DNA of 64,000 nucleotides from Bradyrhizobium sp. sGM-13 (GCF_018398875.1 NZ_JAGWDK010000008.1:1-64000), one strand, 5' to 3'. Positions 43,739 through 52,364 are shown, counted from the stretch's first letter. Notes: generated from the letters alone by a model not told the origin. A program made the numbers and translations.

Positions 43739-44647
43739 TCAGTCGGGCTTCCCCGCTGACGGCTGCACCAGCAGCGTGGGCACACCGCATGTGCCGTTCC
43801 GCACCGTCATCACCCGCGTTCCCGGCTTGCGGCCGGTGCGGACTTCCGAGACGTCGACGCCGGCCTGGAAAAGCCGCGCATGGGTGGCGTCGATGTCGGT
43901 GACGCGCCAGCACAGGCCACGAAGTCTGTCTTGAAGTTTGTCTTGGAGTTTGTCTTGCAGTTTGTCTTGCAGTTTGTCTTGGAGTTTGTCTTGCGACGTA
44001 TCCGTCTCCTTGCCCGGCCGGTGCGTGACCTCGACGATGAGGTCGCCGCAGCGGAAGAACATCAGCCGGCCCCAATCGGGGTGCGAGCGGTCGAGCGCCA
44101 TGTCGAGGCCGAGCCGCGCACCGTAGAGCGCTGCGGCCCGTTCCGGGTCCGACGTCGAGACCACGACATGGTCCAGCGCCGTGATCGATCCGGGCGTAGT
44201 TCGCACCGACAGCGGGCGCTCCTTGTCGCGCTCGAGGAAAAACATACGGACGCCGCGCGTGGCATCTGTCGCCGCGCGTGTGCGCTTCCACGACAGCACA
44301 GCACCCGAGATCGCGTCGCGGCTTTCGACGTCTGCGATCACGTCCGGCTTGAGCGTCAGCCGGTCGAGCCTGCGGTGCATTTTGGCGATGTCGCTGGTTC
44401 GGAAGCAGATGCTTGCGAGCCCCTCGCCTTGCGCGGCAAGAACGCTGCGAATGCGGTCGGCGTTGGCGCCGTCGCCGCTCGGCCCCATCAATTCCAGCGT
44501 GGTGTTGTCGAGCGTGAACAGGACGCGGTCGGCGCCATCCCCGCTGTTCTGCCAGGCCGGTGCGCGGGCAAACAAGGTCTGGTAAGCGGCGGAGGCTGCG
44601 TTGATGTCGCCGGTGAGAACGACGACGTGATCGAGGCCGGTGATCAC
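43739..44647 (-). CDS. VOC family protein with two glyoxalase-fold domains and an in-frame repeat
   Basis: A 302-aa vicinal-oxygen-chelate protein. Domain 1 starts GLDHVVVLTGDINAASAAYQ (4-23) and domain 2 starts ALDHVVVSTSDPERAAALYG (about 148); each has the metal-type His near its start. Between the strands LIVEVTHRPGKE and LCWRVTDIDATHARLF of domain 2 lies a six-fold repeat of the tetrapeptide LQDK, encoded by 12-bp units. The GTG start at 44647 overlaps the stop of the glutamate-dehydrogenase gene (GTGA). Family members are dioxygenases, glyoxalases or resistance proteins; function here is unknown. Confidence 0.85.
   Translation of the reverse strand: MITGLDHVVVLTGDINAASAAYQTLFARAPAWQNSGDGADRVLFTLDNTTLELMGPSGDGANADRIRSVLAAQGEGLASICFRTSDIAKMHRRLDRLTLKPDVIADVESRDAISGAVLSWKRTRAATDATRGVRMFFLERDKERPLSVRTTPGSITALDHVVVSTSDPERAAALYGARLGLDMALDRSHPDWGRLMFFRCGDLIVEVTHRPGKETDTSQDKLQDKLQDKLQDKLQDKLQDRLRGLCWRVTDIDATHARLFQAGVDVSEVRTGRKPGTRVMTVRNGTCGVPTLLVQPSAGKPD
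43921..43992. repeat. 12-bp tandem repeat, six units, inside the VOC gene
   Basis: Six contiguous 12-bp units (consensus GNAGTTTGTCTT on the plus strand) encode six LQD(K/R) tetrapeptides. Length is a multiple of three, so copy-number change would keep the frame. Units differ only at one or two bases, suggesting recent expansion. Confidence 0.9.
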
Positions 44648-45903
44648 GGAAACAGTCCCCGCACGTTTTTAGCGGCGCGCACCTTCTCGACGCCGATCGC
44701 CATCGCCGCCGTGCGGTGCGGGATCTTGTCGGCCTTGGCCCGCTGCAGCATCTGGTCGAAGGCGCGATCGAGGATCGCGTATTCGCGCCGCGTCACTTCC
44801 TCTTCCTCCCAGAACAATTGCTGCAGGTCCTGAACCCACTCGAAATAGCTGACCACGACGCCGCCGGAATTGCAGAGAATGTCCGGGATTAGGAATACTT
44901 CGCCCTGGCGCTTTTCCAGCACCAGATCGGCTTCCGGCGTAGTCGGACCGTTGGCGCCCTCGGCCAGCACGCGGCACTTGAGATTCTCGGCGACCTTGGC
45001 ATCGATCACCCGCTCCATCGCCGCCGGCACCAGCACGTCGCAAGGCAGCGTGAGGATTTGCTCGGGATCGAAAGTCAGTTCGTTGGAGAACCCGGCGATA
45101 CTTCCATGCGCGCCCGCATGTCGCATCAATGCAGGAATATCCAGCCCCTTTGGATCATGCAGCGCGCCGGTGTGATCGCTGACCGCGATGATCTTCAGGC
45201 CATATTGTTGTAGTTCCAGCGCGGCGTAGGAGCCGACATTGCCAAAGCCCTGGATCACGGCGGTCGCGCTGCCCGGATTGATCGATAGCTCCTTGAGCAC
45301 CCGCTTGGCGAGATAGGCGACGCCGCGCCCGGTTGCTTCGCGCCGGCCGAGCGTACCGCCGGATGAGACCGGCTTGCCGGTCACGATCTCGGTCACGGTT
45401 TGGCCTTGGTACATCGAATAGGTGTCCATGAACCAGGCCATCACCTGCTCATTGGTGCCCATGTCGGGCGCCATCACATCGGTATGCGGACCGACGAACG
45501 GGATCATCTCCTGCATATAGCGGCGCGACAGCCCTTCCAATTCGCGCTTGGAAATGGTGGAGAGGTCGACATTGACGCCGCCCTTGGCGCCGCCATAGGG
45601 CAGCCCGACAAGCGCGCATTTCCAGCTCATCCAGATCGCGAGCGCCGCGACCTCGCCGATGTCGACAGAGGGTGCAAACCGCGTGCCGCCTTTGGTCGGA
45701 CCGAGGGTGAGGTGGTGCTGGACACGATAGCCTTCGAATACTGCGACCGTGCCGTCGTCGCGGTGGATCGGGCAAGAGACAGTGACCGCCCGCTTCGGCA
45801 TCAGGATCCGGTCGCGCTCGTCCATCGGGATTTCGAGATGGTTGGCGATGACGCCAAACTGATTAACCGCCATGTCGAACACGGGACCGGAATAAACCGT
45901 CAT
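44644..45903 (-). CDS. Glu/Leu/Phe/Val dehydrogenase (NAD(P)-dependent glutamate dehydrogenase type)
   Basis: A 419-aa enzyme interconverting glutamate and 2-oxoglutarate, or a related amino acid pair. The glutamate-binding Lys is in GPTKGGTRF (Lys71) and the catalytic Lys in PYGGAKGGVNVD (Lys107). The coenzyme fold has IQGFGNVGSYAA. C-terminal LAEGANGPTTPEAD is diagnostic for the hexameric GDH family. The ATG at 45903 lies 5 bp after GGAGG; upstream ATG and GTG codons are less well spaced. Its stop overlaps the GTG start of the VOC gene, an unusual partner. Confidence 0.93.
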   Translation of the reverse strand: MTVYSGPVFDMAVNQFGVIANHLEIPMDERDRILMPKRAVTVSCPIHRDDGTVAVFEGYRVQHHLTLGPTKGGTRFAPSVDIGEVAALAIWMSWKCALVGLPYGGAKGGVNVDLSTISKRELEGLSRRYMQEMIPFVGPHTDVMAPDMGTNEQVMAWFMDTYSMYQGQTVTEIVTGKPVSSGGTLGRREATGRGVAYLAKRVLKELSINPGSATAVIQGFGNVGSYAALELQQYGLKIIAVSDHTGALHDPKGLDIPALMRHAGAHGSIAGFSNELTFDPEQILTLPCDVLVPAAMERVIDAKVAENLKCRVLAEGANGPTTPEADLVLEKRQGEVFLIPDILCNSGGVVVSYFEWVQDLQQLFWEEEEVTRREYAILDRAFDQMLQRAKADKIPHRTAAMAIGVEKVRAAKNVRGLFP

Positions 45904-46141
45904 CATTTCCTCCACTTTTGTCGCGCCGCCGGGAAACCCGGGCAGCCGTCAGCCGTTATACGACGGTATGCCCAAGCCCCCCTTAAGGACGGTCGCAGTC
46001 TCCTCTATACTCGCATCTCAAGCAGCAAAGACGGCACGGTTGCGAATAATTTCAGCGAATGCATCCGATAACCAGTGCTAATGTGTGCGCCGCGCCGGGA
46101 CCACCTTCGCTCAACACTCTGCAGGATATGACGGAAAACGC

Positions 46142-47035
46142 ATGCAGGCCCTCTTCATCGGACAGACCTATATAGACGTTACCTTCATCACCGACCACGT
46201 GCCGACCGGCGACGAAAAACATGTGGCCTCGGCCTATGCGGTATCGTTTGGCGGCAACGCCGTGACGGCGGCGTTCTGCTGCGCCAAGCTCGGGATCGTG
46301 CCGGACCTGATTGCGACCATGGCCAACGACTGGCTCGGCCGCATGTTTCAGGACATGGCCGCGAAGTATGGAATCTCGATCCATCCACGCAAGGTCAACT
46401 CCTCGTCGCTGTCGTTCATCATGCCGAAGGACGGCAAACGCGCCATCGTACGCTGCCGCGACGACGAGCACATTCATCCCTTCCCGATGTTGAACTTGAA
46501 GGGTTGCCGCGCGCTGCATGTCGACGGCCATCAGCCGGACGCTGCAATCCACTATGCCAAACTCTGCCGCGAGGACGGCATTCTGACATCGCTCGACGGC
46601 GGCGGCCTGCGGACCAACACCCATGAGCTGCTGGAATTCATCGATGTCGCGATCGTGGCCGAACGGCTGTGCGAACAGATGGACAAGACGCCGGAGGCCA
46701 TGCTGGATTATCTGAAGAGCCGCGGATGCCGGATCGGCGGCGTCACCATGGGCGAGAAGGGCCTGCTCTGGTATGACGAGACCGGCGCCGTCCGCCGCCT
46801 TCCCGCACTTCCGGTTACACCCGAACGCGTCATCGATACCAACGGCGCAGGCGACGTCTTCCACGGCGCCTATGTCTATTCCTATCTCGCCAATCCCGCT
46901 AAAAGCTGGCAGGAGCATTTCGAGCTTGCGCGCGCTGCCTCAACCTTCAAGGTCCAGCGTCTCGGCAACGAGGCCGGCCTGCCGACGCTCGCCGACATCG
47001 AGGCGATCACGCGGGAGTTTCAGGTCAGCGCCTGA
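46142..47035 (+). CDS. PfkB-family carbohydrate kinase
   Basis: A 297-aa kinase of the ribokinase/PfkB family. It starts MQALFIGQTYIDVTFITDHV, has the first signature region VSFGGNAVTAAFCCAKLG and the catalytic motif DTNGAGDVFHGAYVY, in which Asp is the base. It lies 24 bp before a second PfkB gene, so the two form an operon diverging from the glutamate-dehydrogenase gene. The sugar is unknown; the short substrate-lid region (TGDEKHV) differs from ribokinase. Confidence 0.88.
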   Translation: MQALFIGQTYIDVTFITDHVPTGDEKHVASAYAVSFGGNAVTAAFCCAKLGIVPDLIATMANDWLGRMFQDMAAKYGISIHPRKVNSSSLSFIMPKDGKRAIVRCRDDEHIHPFPMLNLKGCRALHVDGHQPDAAIHYAKLCREDGILTSLDGGGLRTNTHELLEFIDVAIVAERLCEQMDKTPEAMLDYLKSRGCRIGGVTMGEKGLLWYDETGAVRRLPALPVTPERVIDTNGAGDVFHGAYVYSYLANPAKSWQEHFELARAASTFKVQRLGNEAGLPTLADIEAITREFQVSA

Positions 47036-47059
47036 GGAAGCGAACGGGGGTCAGTACGC

Positions 47060-47974
47060 ATGGGGCGCGTGTTCGTCGCCGGCAGCATCAACATGGATGT
47101 GGTGGCGACGGCCGACCGACATCCGAAGGTCGGCGAGACCGTCGCAGGCCAAGCGGTGCATTATTTTCCAGGCGGCAAGGGCGCCAACCAGGCCGTGGCC
47201 GCCGCAAAGCTCGGCGCACCGTCAACGCTGATCGGCCGGCTGGGCGCGGATGCGTTCGGCCAGCAATTGCGGCAGTTTCTCACCGCCCAAGGCGTCGACC
47301 TCGCTCTGGTCCAGGACACCGCGGATGTCCATACCGGAACGGCCGTGATCACCATCGCCGACGCCGACAACACCATCGTGGTCATACCCGGCGCCAACGC
47401 GCTGGTCAGTGCCGGGGATGTCACAGCCCCCGTGCTTGCCAAAAGCGACGTTGCCGTAAGTCAGTTCGAAATTCCGCAAGCCACGATCATCGCCTTCTTC
47501 AAACGGGCACGCGCGGCCGGCGCGACCACCATCCTCAATCCGGCGCCGGCGACCGTCTGCGGCCACGAGTTGCTCGATCTCGTTGATATCCTTGTTCTCA
47601 ACGAAACCGAGCTCGGGCTTCTCGCGCAGACCGAACTTCACGACACCGACGACCCCACCCGTTTCGCCGAAGCGGCGCGGCGCCTGCCGACGGGCTCCGA
47701 GAAAATCATCTGCGTTACACTCGGCAAGCGCGGCGTGCTCGCGCTTGTCGGCGGCGAACCCTCGCTGATTTCGGGACGGGCCGTAAAGGCCGTGGACACC
47801 ACCGGCGCCGGCGATTGCTTCGTCGGCGCCCTCGCCGCGCAGCTTGCCAATGGCAAGGCAATCCGCGACGCGCTCGAATACGCCAATGCCGCCGCATCGA
47901 TCTGCGTGCAGCGAATGGGCGCCGCGCCGTCGATGCCGACGGCAGCGGAGGTAGCGAGCGTCTTGCACCTTTAG
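47060..47974 (+). CDS. rbsK: Ribokinase (PfkB family)
   Basis: A 304-aa ribokinase-like enzyme, D-ribose to ribose 5-phosphate. It starts MGRVFVAGSINMDVVATADRHPKVGETV, with the ribokinase sugar-binding GGKGANQAVAAAKLG and catalytic DTTGAGDCFVGALA. The NPAPA and LNETEL motifs match ribokinases well. It ends 15 bp from the convergent ferredoxin-reductase gene. Assignment as ribokinase rather than another pentose or nucleoside kinase is likely but not certain, since no ribose transporter is nearby. Confidence 0.8.
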   Translation: MGRVFVAGSINMDVVATADRHPKVGETVAGQAVHYFPGGKGANQAVAAAKLGAPSTLIGRLGADAFGQQLRQFLTAQGVDLALVQDTADVHTGTAVITIADADNTIVVIPGANALVSAGDVTAPVLAKSDVAVSQFEIPQATIIAFFKRARAAGATTILNPAPATVCGHELLDLVDILVLNETELGLLAQTELHDTDDPTRFAEAARRLPTGSEKIICVTLGKRGVLALVGGEPSLISGRAVKAVDTTGAGDCFVGALAAQLANGKAIRDALEYANAAASICVQRMGAAPSMPTAAEVASVLHL

Positions 47975-47989
47975 CTCTCGCCTTGCTGG

Positions 47990-49210
47990 CTAAGTCAACG
48001 CACCCTTCAGGTCGAAGCTCGCGTCGGCAGCCTGCTCGGGCGTGATCGAGCCATGGGCGGCAAGCAGACGCCGTCCGAACATGTGATCGCCCGCGCGATT
48101 GACGGACTCGATGCCGATGAGTTGCCCGCCCCTGTAGCAAAAAGCCGAGAATGCCGCTTGGGCTCGATCGCCGCGCACCACCACGCGGTCGTAGCCGGTG
48201 GTTAGTCCCGCAATTTGGAGCTTGTCGGGCCCCTGATCACTCCAGAACCATGGCAAGCCGTCATACGGCTTGGCATCGCCGGTCAGCCGGGCCGCGACGC
48301 AGCGCGCGTGGTCGGTAGCGTTCTGCACCGACTCCAGCCGCAGTGAGCCGCCGAAACGTGGGCTCGCAAACAGCGCGCAATCGCCGATCGCCGAGATATT
48401 GGGATCGGCGGTCAGCAGATGCTCATCGACGATGATGCCCGACGCGACCGGGAGGCCGGCGTCCGCCGCCAGTTCCACATTCGGCAACACGCCAACGCCG
48501 ACCACAATCAGGTCGGCTTTCATGTGCCGGCCATCGCTGAGGCTGACGCCCGTGACCTTGTGGCCGTCGCTCTCGATGCTGGTGACTTGCACGCCCAGAT
48601 GAATACGAATGCCCGCCGCGGTATGGCGCGCCTGGAAGAATTCCGAGATCTCCGCCGTCACCGCGCGCGCCATTACACGTGTGCCGAGTTCAACGACGTC
48701 GACTTCGAGGCCCTTGGCCCGCGCCGTCGCCGCGAACTCCAGCCCGATGAATCCGGCGCCGATGACGACGACGCGCTGGCCTTCAGTGATGTAGTCGCGC
48801 AGCGACCGGCTTTCGTCGAGCGTGCGCAAGTAACGCACGCTGTCGAGATTGGCGTTGGGAATGTCGAGCAGGCGGTTGCGCGCGCCGGTCGCCAGCACCA
48901 GATGCGCGTAATCGAGCGAAGAGCCGGAGGCGAGCGCCACCTTGCGCGCGGCACGGTCAATCGACACCGCGCGATCGGAGATCAGGTCGATCTTCTGGTC
49001 AAGATAGAATTTTTCCGGCCGGAACATCAGGCTGTCGGGCCCGCCGGTTCCTTTCAGATAGGCTTTTGATAGTGGCGGCCGCTGGTAGGGCAGATGGCCT
49101 TCATCGTTCAACAACACGATGCGTTCCGAAAAGCCGTGCTGGCGCAGCGAGGCCGCAATTTGATAGCCGGCGTGGCCCGCGCCGATGATGACAACCGCTC
49201 CTGCCGTCAT
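47990..49210 (-). CDS. NAD(P)H:ferredoxin reductase, FAD-dependent (oxygenase-coupled type)
   Basis: A 406-aa flavoprotein of the putidaredoxin-reductase/BphA4 family: FAD fold VVIIGAGHAGYQIAASLRQHG, LPYQRPPLSKAYLKG, NAD fold VVVIGAGFIGLEFAATA and C-terminal CALFASP region (SAIGDCALF). Such reductases feed electrons to ferredoxins serving class I P450s or Rieske dioxygenases. No ferredoxin gene is adjacent. It could serve the P450 at 29535-30755, about 17 kb away, but this is inference. Confidence 0.9.
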   Translation of the reverse strand: MTAGAVVIIGAGHAGYQIAASLRQHGFSERIVLLNDEGHLPYQRPPLSKAYLKGTGGPDSLMFRPEKFYLDQKIDLISDRAVSIDRAARKVALASGSSLDYAHLVLATGARNRLLDIPNANLDSVRYLRTLDESRSLRDYITEGQRVVVIGAGFIGLEFAATARAKGLEVDVVELGTRVMARAVTAEISEFFQARHTAAGIRIHLGVQVTSIESDGHKVTGVSLSDGRHMKADLIVVGVGVLPNVELAADAGLPVASGIIVDEHLLTADPNISAIGDCALFASPRFGGSLRLESVQNATDHARCVAARLTGDAKPYDGLPWFWSDQGPDKLQIAGLTTGYDRVVVRGDRAQAAFSAFCYRGGQLIGIESVNRAGDHMFGRRLLAAHGSITPEQAADASFDLKGALT

Positions 49211-49479
49211 AGGGACATCCTACGTTCGAGCGCACGGGAATGACCCATGTCGTTTCCTCTCCAGTGATTTTGGCTTGCCTGCCTCGTCCCCTGGGAGCGG
49301 CGCTCGTGTCCGTCCCGAACGATGACGGGGCCATCTGACCTCATGGAACGACGAGACGCAAGGGCGTCGGCGGCCTGACGGCGGCCCTTGCCGCATCTTG
49401 CGGGCTTGGCGGGGGATTGTCACCTCTTGCCTTCTCTATTTAAATGTCCGGCCCATCCGCACGCCCCTGAGGCCTTGCC
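49211..49479. other. Gene-free gap between ferredoxin reductase and enoyl-CoA hydratase
   Basis: The two genes diverge across these 269 bp. GTCCGTCCCGAACGATGACGG and the AT-rich TCTATTTAAATGTC (49434-49447) are the only distinctive parts; the latter could be a -10 region for the hydratase gene. No repeat or clear operator was found. Confidence 0.3.
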
Positions 49480-50271
49480 ATGTCGACTTCCGATGATACC
49501 GCCGCCCCTGCCCTGCTCAGGATCGAGGGCCCGATTGCCACGATCACGCTCAATCGCCCCGCGGCCTTCAACTCGATCAATCTGTCGATTGCGCAAAAGC
49601 TCGAGCAACTCGGCGCGGAGGTCGAAGGCAATGACGACATAAGGGTGCTGGTGATCGAGGGCGAAGGCCGCGCCTTCTCGGCCGGCGGCGACCTGCAGAC
49701 CATCGGCGCCGCCGCCGCCAACGATACAATTGCGCCCGTGGTCGGCGAACTGTTGAAGCACTACCACGCCTTCATCGAAGCGGTGCGGCGGATGCCCAAG
49801 ATCGTGCTGTCGAGCGTCCACGGCTCCGCCGCCGGCGCCGGCATGGGGCTCGCCTTCGTCACGGATCTGTGCATCGCAGCCGATGACGCCCGCTTCACGC
49901 CGGCCTATGCCAAGATCGGCGTCTCGCCGGATGGCGGCAGCACGGTCGGCATGGTCGGTACCGTCGGCACCCGCCGCGCGCTGCAGATCTTTCTGGCCGA
50001 AGACAGTTTTACCGCGCAGCAGGCCTATGAGTGGGGCCTGATCGCCGGCGTCGTTCCGGCGGCAGAGTTGAAGGCTGAAACGCGCAAACTCGCCGAGCGG
50101 CTTGCGCAGAACCCGCCGGCAGCGATCAGTGGCACCAAGTCGCTAGTCTATCAGGCCGCGGTTACGCCGACGAAGCAGCAACTCGATGCCGAGGAGGCGA
50201 AGATCATCGACGCCATGCAAACGGATGAATTTCGCGTTGCGGTGAGGAAGTTCACCAGCAAATCGAAATGA
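49480..50271 (+). CDS. Enoyl-CoA hydratase/isomerase family protein
   Basis: A 263-aa crotonase-fold enzyme. It has the CoA oxyanion-hole segments EGRAFSAGGDLQTIG and HGSAAGAGMGLAFVTDLCIAADDARFTPAYAKIG. The active-site position that holds Glu in many hydratases falls in AKIGVSPDGGSTVG, where Asp is seen, as in isomerases such as PaaG. GAGG precedes the ATG by 7 bp. Standalone gene followed by a palindromic repeat. Confidence 0.88.
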   Translation: MSTSDDTAAPALLRIEGPIATITLNRPAAFNSINLSIAQKLEQLGAEVEGNDDIRVLVIEGEGRAFSAGGDLQTIGAAAANDTIAPVVGELLKHYHAFIEAVRRMPKIVLSSVHGSAAGAGMGLAFVTDLCIAADDARFTPAYAKIGVSPDGGSTVGMVGTVGTRRALQIFLAEDSFTAQQAYEWGLIAGVVPAAELKAETRKLAERLAQNPPAAISGTKSLVYQAAVTPTKQQLDAEEAKIIDAMQTDEFRVAVRKFTSKSK

Positions 50272-50298
50272 GAGCGTCGGCGACGCTTGCTAGTCCTT

Positions 50299-50420
50299 CG
50301 TCGTCCCTGCGAACGCAGGGACCCATAACCACCGGCGGTCGTTATTTTCGAAGGCGTCAGTCATCTCGCACTAACCGCGAGAGCAACGCGGTATGGGTCC
50401 CTGCGTTCGCAGGGACGACG
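50299..50420. repeat. 120-bp palindromic repeat, copy between hydratase and dehydratase genes
   Basis: The left arm CGTCGTCCCTGCGAACGCAG (50299) and right arm CTGCGTTCGCAGGGACGACG (to 50420) are nearly perfect inverted repeats around a core of about 65 bp. It fills most of the 176-bp gap between convergent genes. Confidence 0.85.
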
Positions 50421-50447
50421 TCAGTTCGGGCAGATGTGCGTGGACAG

Positions 50448-52154
50448 CTACTCCCTGCCCTGCCCGCGCATGAAGTCGAAATCGCAGCCCTCGTCGGCCT
50501 GCAGGATCGTCTCGTTGAACAGATGCGCGTAGCCGCGCTTGGCCCAATCGGGCGTCACGGCCGGTGGCAGCGCCGCGCGACGCTTTTCCAGCTCCGCCTC
50601 GTCGACGAGCAGGTCGATGCTACGGTTGGCGACGTCGAGCCGGATCATGTCGCCATTCTTCACCAGCGCCAGCGGCCCGCCCACGGCCGCTTCCGGCGTG
50701 ATGTGCAGCACGATGGTGCCGAACGCCGTTCCGCTCATCCGCGCGTCCGATATCCGCACCATGTCCTTGGCGCCGCCACGCGCAAGCTTCTTCGGGATCG
50801 GCAGATAGCCCGCTTCCGGCATGCCCGGCGCGCCTTTGGGTCCGGCGTTGCGCAGCACCAGCACGTCATCAGCGTTGACGTCGAGATCGGGGTCGTCGAC
50901 CCGCAGCGTCATGTCCTCGACCGATTCGAATACCACGGCGCGCCCGGTGTGCTGCAGCAGTTTTGGGCTCGCCGCCGACTGCTTAATGACGGCGCCACGC
51001 GGCGCGAGGTTGCCATGCAATACCGCCATTGCGCCTTCGGCCTTGATTGGATTGTCGCGCGGACGGATCGCGTCCTGTCCTGGCACATCTTCCGCACGAG
51101 CAACGACCTCGCGCAGCCTCTGGCCCGTGATGGTCTTGGCGTCGAGATCAATGAGATCGCCCAGTTGCGCCATCAACTTCGGCACGCCGCCGGCATGATG
51201 GAAATGCTCCATGTAATGCTCGCCCGACGGTTTCAGATCGACGAGCACCGGCACCTCGCGGCCAAGCCTGTCGAATATCTCGAGGTCGATCTTGTGCGGC
51301 GAGCGATGGGCGATCGCGGTGAGATGGATCAGGCCATTGGTCGAGCCCCCGATCGCCTGCATCACGACCTGCGCGTTGCGGAACGATGCCGGCGTCAGAA
51401 TCTCGCTCGGCCTCGGTCCCTTGGCTTTCGCCATCTCAGCCGCCACCCTGCCGCTGGCCTCGGCCGAGCGAAAACGTTCGGCATGCGGCGCCGGGATCGT
51501 CGCGCTCATCGGCAGCGACAGCCCGAGTGCCTCGGTGATGCACGCCATGGTGCTGGCGGTGCCCATCACCATGCAGGTGCCGACCGAAGGCGCCAGCCGG
51601 CCGTTAACGGCTTCGATCTCGTTGTCATCGATCTCGCCCGCGCGATATTTTGCCCAGAGCCGCCGGCAATCGGTACAGGCGCCGAGCACCTCGCCCCTGT
51701 GATGTCCGACCACCATCGGGCCCACCGGAATGACGACGGTCGGCAGATCGGCTGAGACTGCGGCCATGATCTGCGCCGGTAACGTCTTGTCGCATCCCCC
51801 GATCACGACCACGGCGTCCATCGGCTGCGCGCGGATCATCTCCTCGGTGTCCATCGCCATCAGATTGCGCAGGTACATCGAGGTCGGATAGGCAAAGCTC
51901 TCGGCGATCGAAATCGTCGGGAACACCATCGGCATCGCACCCGACAGCATCACGCCGCGCTTCACCGCTTCGATGATCTGCGGAACATTACCGTGACAGG
52001 GATTGTAGTCGCTGTAGGTATTGGTGATGCCGACGATCGGCCTGTTCAGCGCATCATCCGAGTAGCCCATGGCCTTGATGAAGGCCTTGCGCAGGAATAG
52101 CGAGAAGCCAGCATCGCCATAACTGGTCAGTCCCTTGCGAAGTCCGTCGGCCAT
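50448..52154 (-). CDS. IlvD/Edd-family dehydratase, probably a sugar-acid (arabinonate/xylonate-type) dehydratase
   Basis: A 568-aa dehydratase that removes water from a polyhydroxy acid to give a 2-keto-3-deoxy acid. The three Fe-S ligands are in NPCHGN, GGCDKTLPA and VGTCMVMGTASTMAC, at spacings of 68 and 73 residues as in rhizobial L-arabinonate dehydratase (from memory). The catalytic-loop Ser region is RISDARMSGTAFGT. The ATG at 52154 follows AGGAAG; a GTG at 52184 would add 10 residues. It diverges from a GntR regulator, with uronate dehydrogenase and a lactonase beyond, so a role in sugar-acid rather than branched-chain amino-acid metabolism is favoured. Confidence 0.85.
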   Translation of the reverse strand: MADGLRKGLTSYGDAGFSLFLRKAFIKAMGYSDDALNRPIVGITNTYSDYNPCHGNVPQIIEAVKRGVMLSGAMPMVFPTISIAESFAYPTSMYLRNLMAMDTEEMIRAQPMDAVVVIGGCDKTLPAQIMAAVSADLPTVVIPVGPMVVGHHRGEVLGACTDCRRLWAKYRAGEIDDNEIEAVNGRLAPSVGTCMVMGTASTMACITEALGLSLPMSATIPAPHAERFRSAEASGRVAAEMAKAKGPRPSEILTPASFRNAQVVMQAIGGSTNGLIHLTAIAHRSPHKIDLEIFDRLGREVPVLVDLKPSGEHYMEHFHHAGGVPKLMAQLGDLIDLDAKTITGQRLREVVARAEDVPGQDAIRPRDNPIKAEGAMAVLHGNLAPRGAVIKQSAASPKLLQHTGRAVVFESVEDMTLRVDDPDLDVNADDVLVLRNAGPKGAPGMPEAGYLPIPKKLARGGAKDMVRISDARMSGTAFGTIVLHITPEAAVGGPLALVKNGDMIRLDVANRSIDLLVDEAELEKRRAALPPAVTPDWAKRGYAHLFNETILQADEGCDFDFMRGQGRE

Positions 52155-52200
52155 TTTCTTCTTCCTGTCGTCGTGGATAGGCACTTAAGGAGCCCGGCGG

Positions 52201-52215
52201 ATTATTGTCAATGTT
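52201..52215. promoter_or_regulatory. Candidate GntR operator, dehydratase-proximal site
   Basis: ATTATTGTCAATGTT matches the palindrome at 52263-52277 in its left half and spacer position (ATTATTG-T-CAAT). It lies 47 bp upstream of the dehydratase ATG. Confidence 0.5.
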
Positions 52216-52262
52216 TGATCATTTGGCGTCGTGAGCGGACAAACCGCCCATCAATGCGGCGT

Positions 52263-52277
52263 ATTATTGACAATAAT
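52263..52277. promoter_or_regulatory. Candidate GntR operator, perfect palindrome
   Basis: ATTATTG-A-CAATAAT is a perfect 7-1-7 inverted repeat, 62 bp from the related site at 52201. Short AT-rich palindromes with a TTGxCAA core are typical of GntR/FCD regulators. Two helically phased sites (about six turns apart) between divergent genes suggest co-regulation by the adjacent GntR protein. Confidence 0.6.
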
Positions 52278-52319
52278 GTGCTTGCGTGCTGACTTTCCGT
52301 CCAAACTGGAAACGCGCTC

Positions 52320-52364
52320 ATGAAGCAACCGTTGCGCATTGGCATCGTCGGTGCCGCATGGTGA
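52320..52364 (+). pseudogene. Remnant of a Gfo/Idh/MocA-type gene start
   Basis: ATG at 52320 opens a 14-codon frame reading MKQPLRIGIVGAAW before TGA at 52362. This is the typical nucleotide-binding start of Gfo/Idh/MocA dehydrogenases (RIGIVGAG), cut off after the glycine motif. No continuation is seen in another frame before the GntR gene. It may be a deletion scar in the uronate locus, or chance. Confidence 0.4.

Noticed and set aside
43921..43992. Possible CRISPR-like array
   Set aside because: Units are 12 bp and contiguous with no spacers, and they encode protein.
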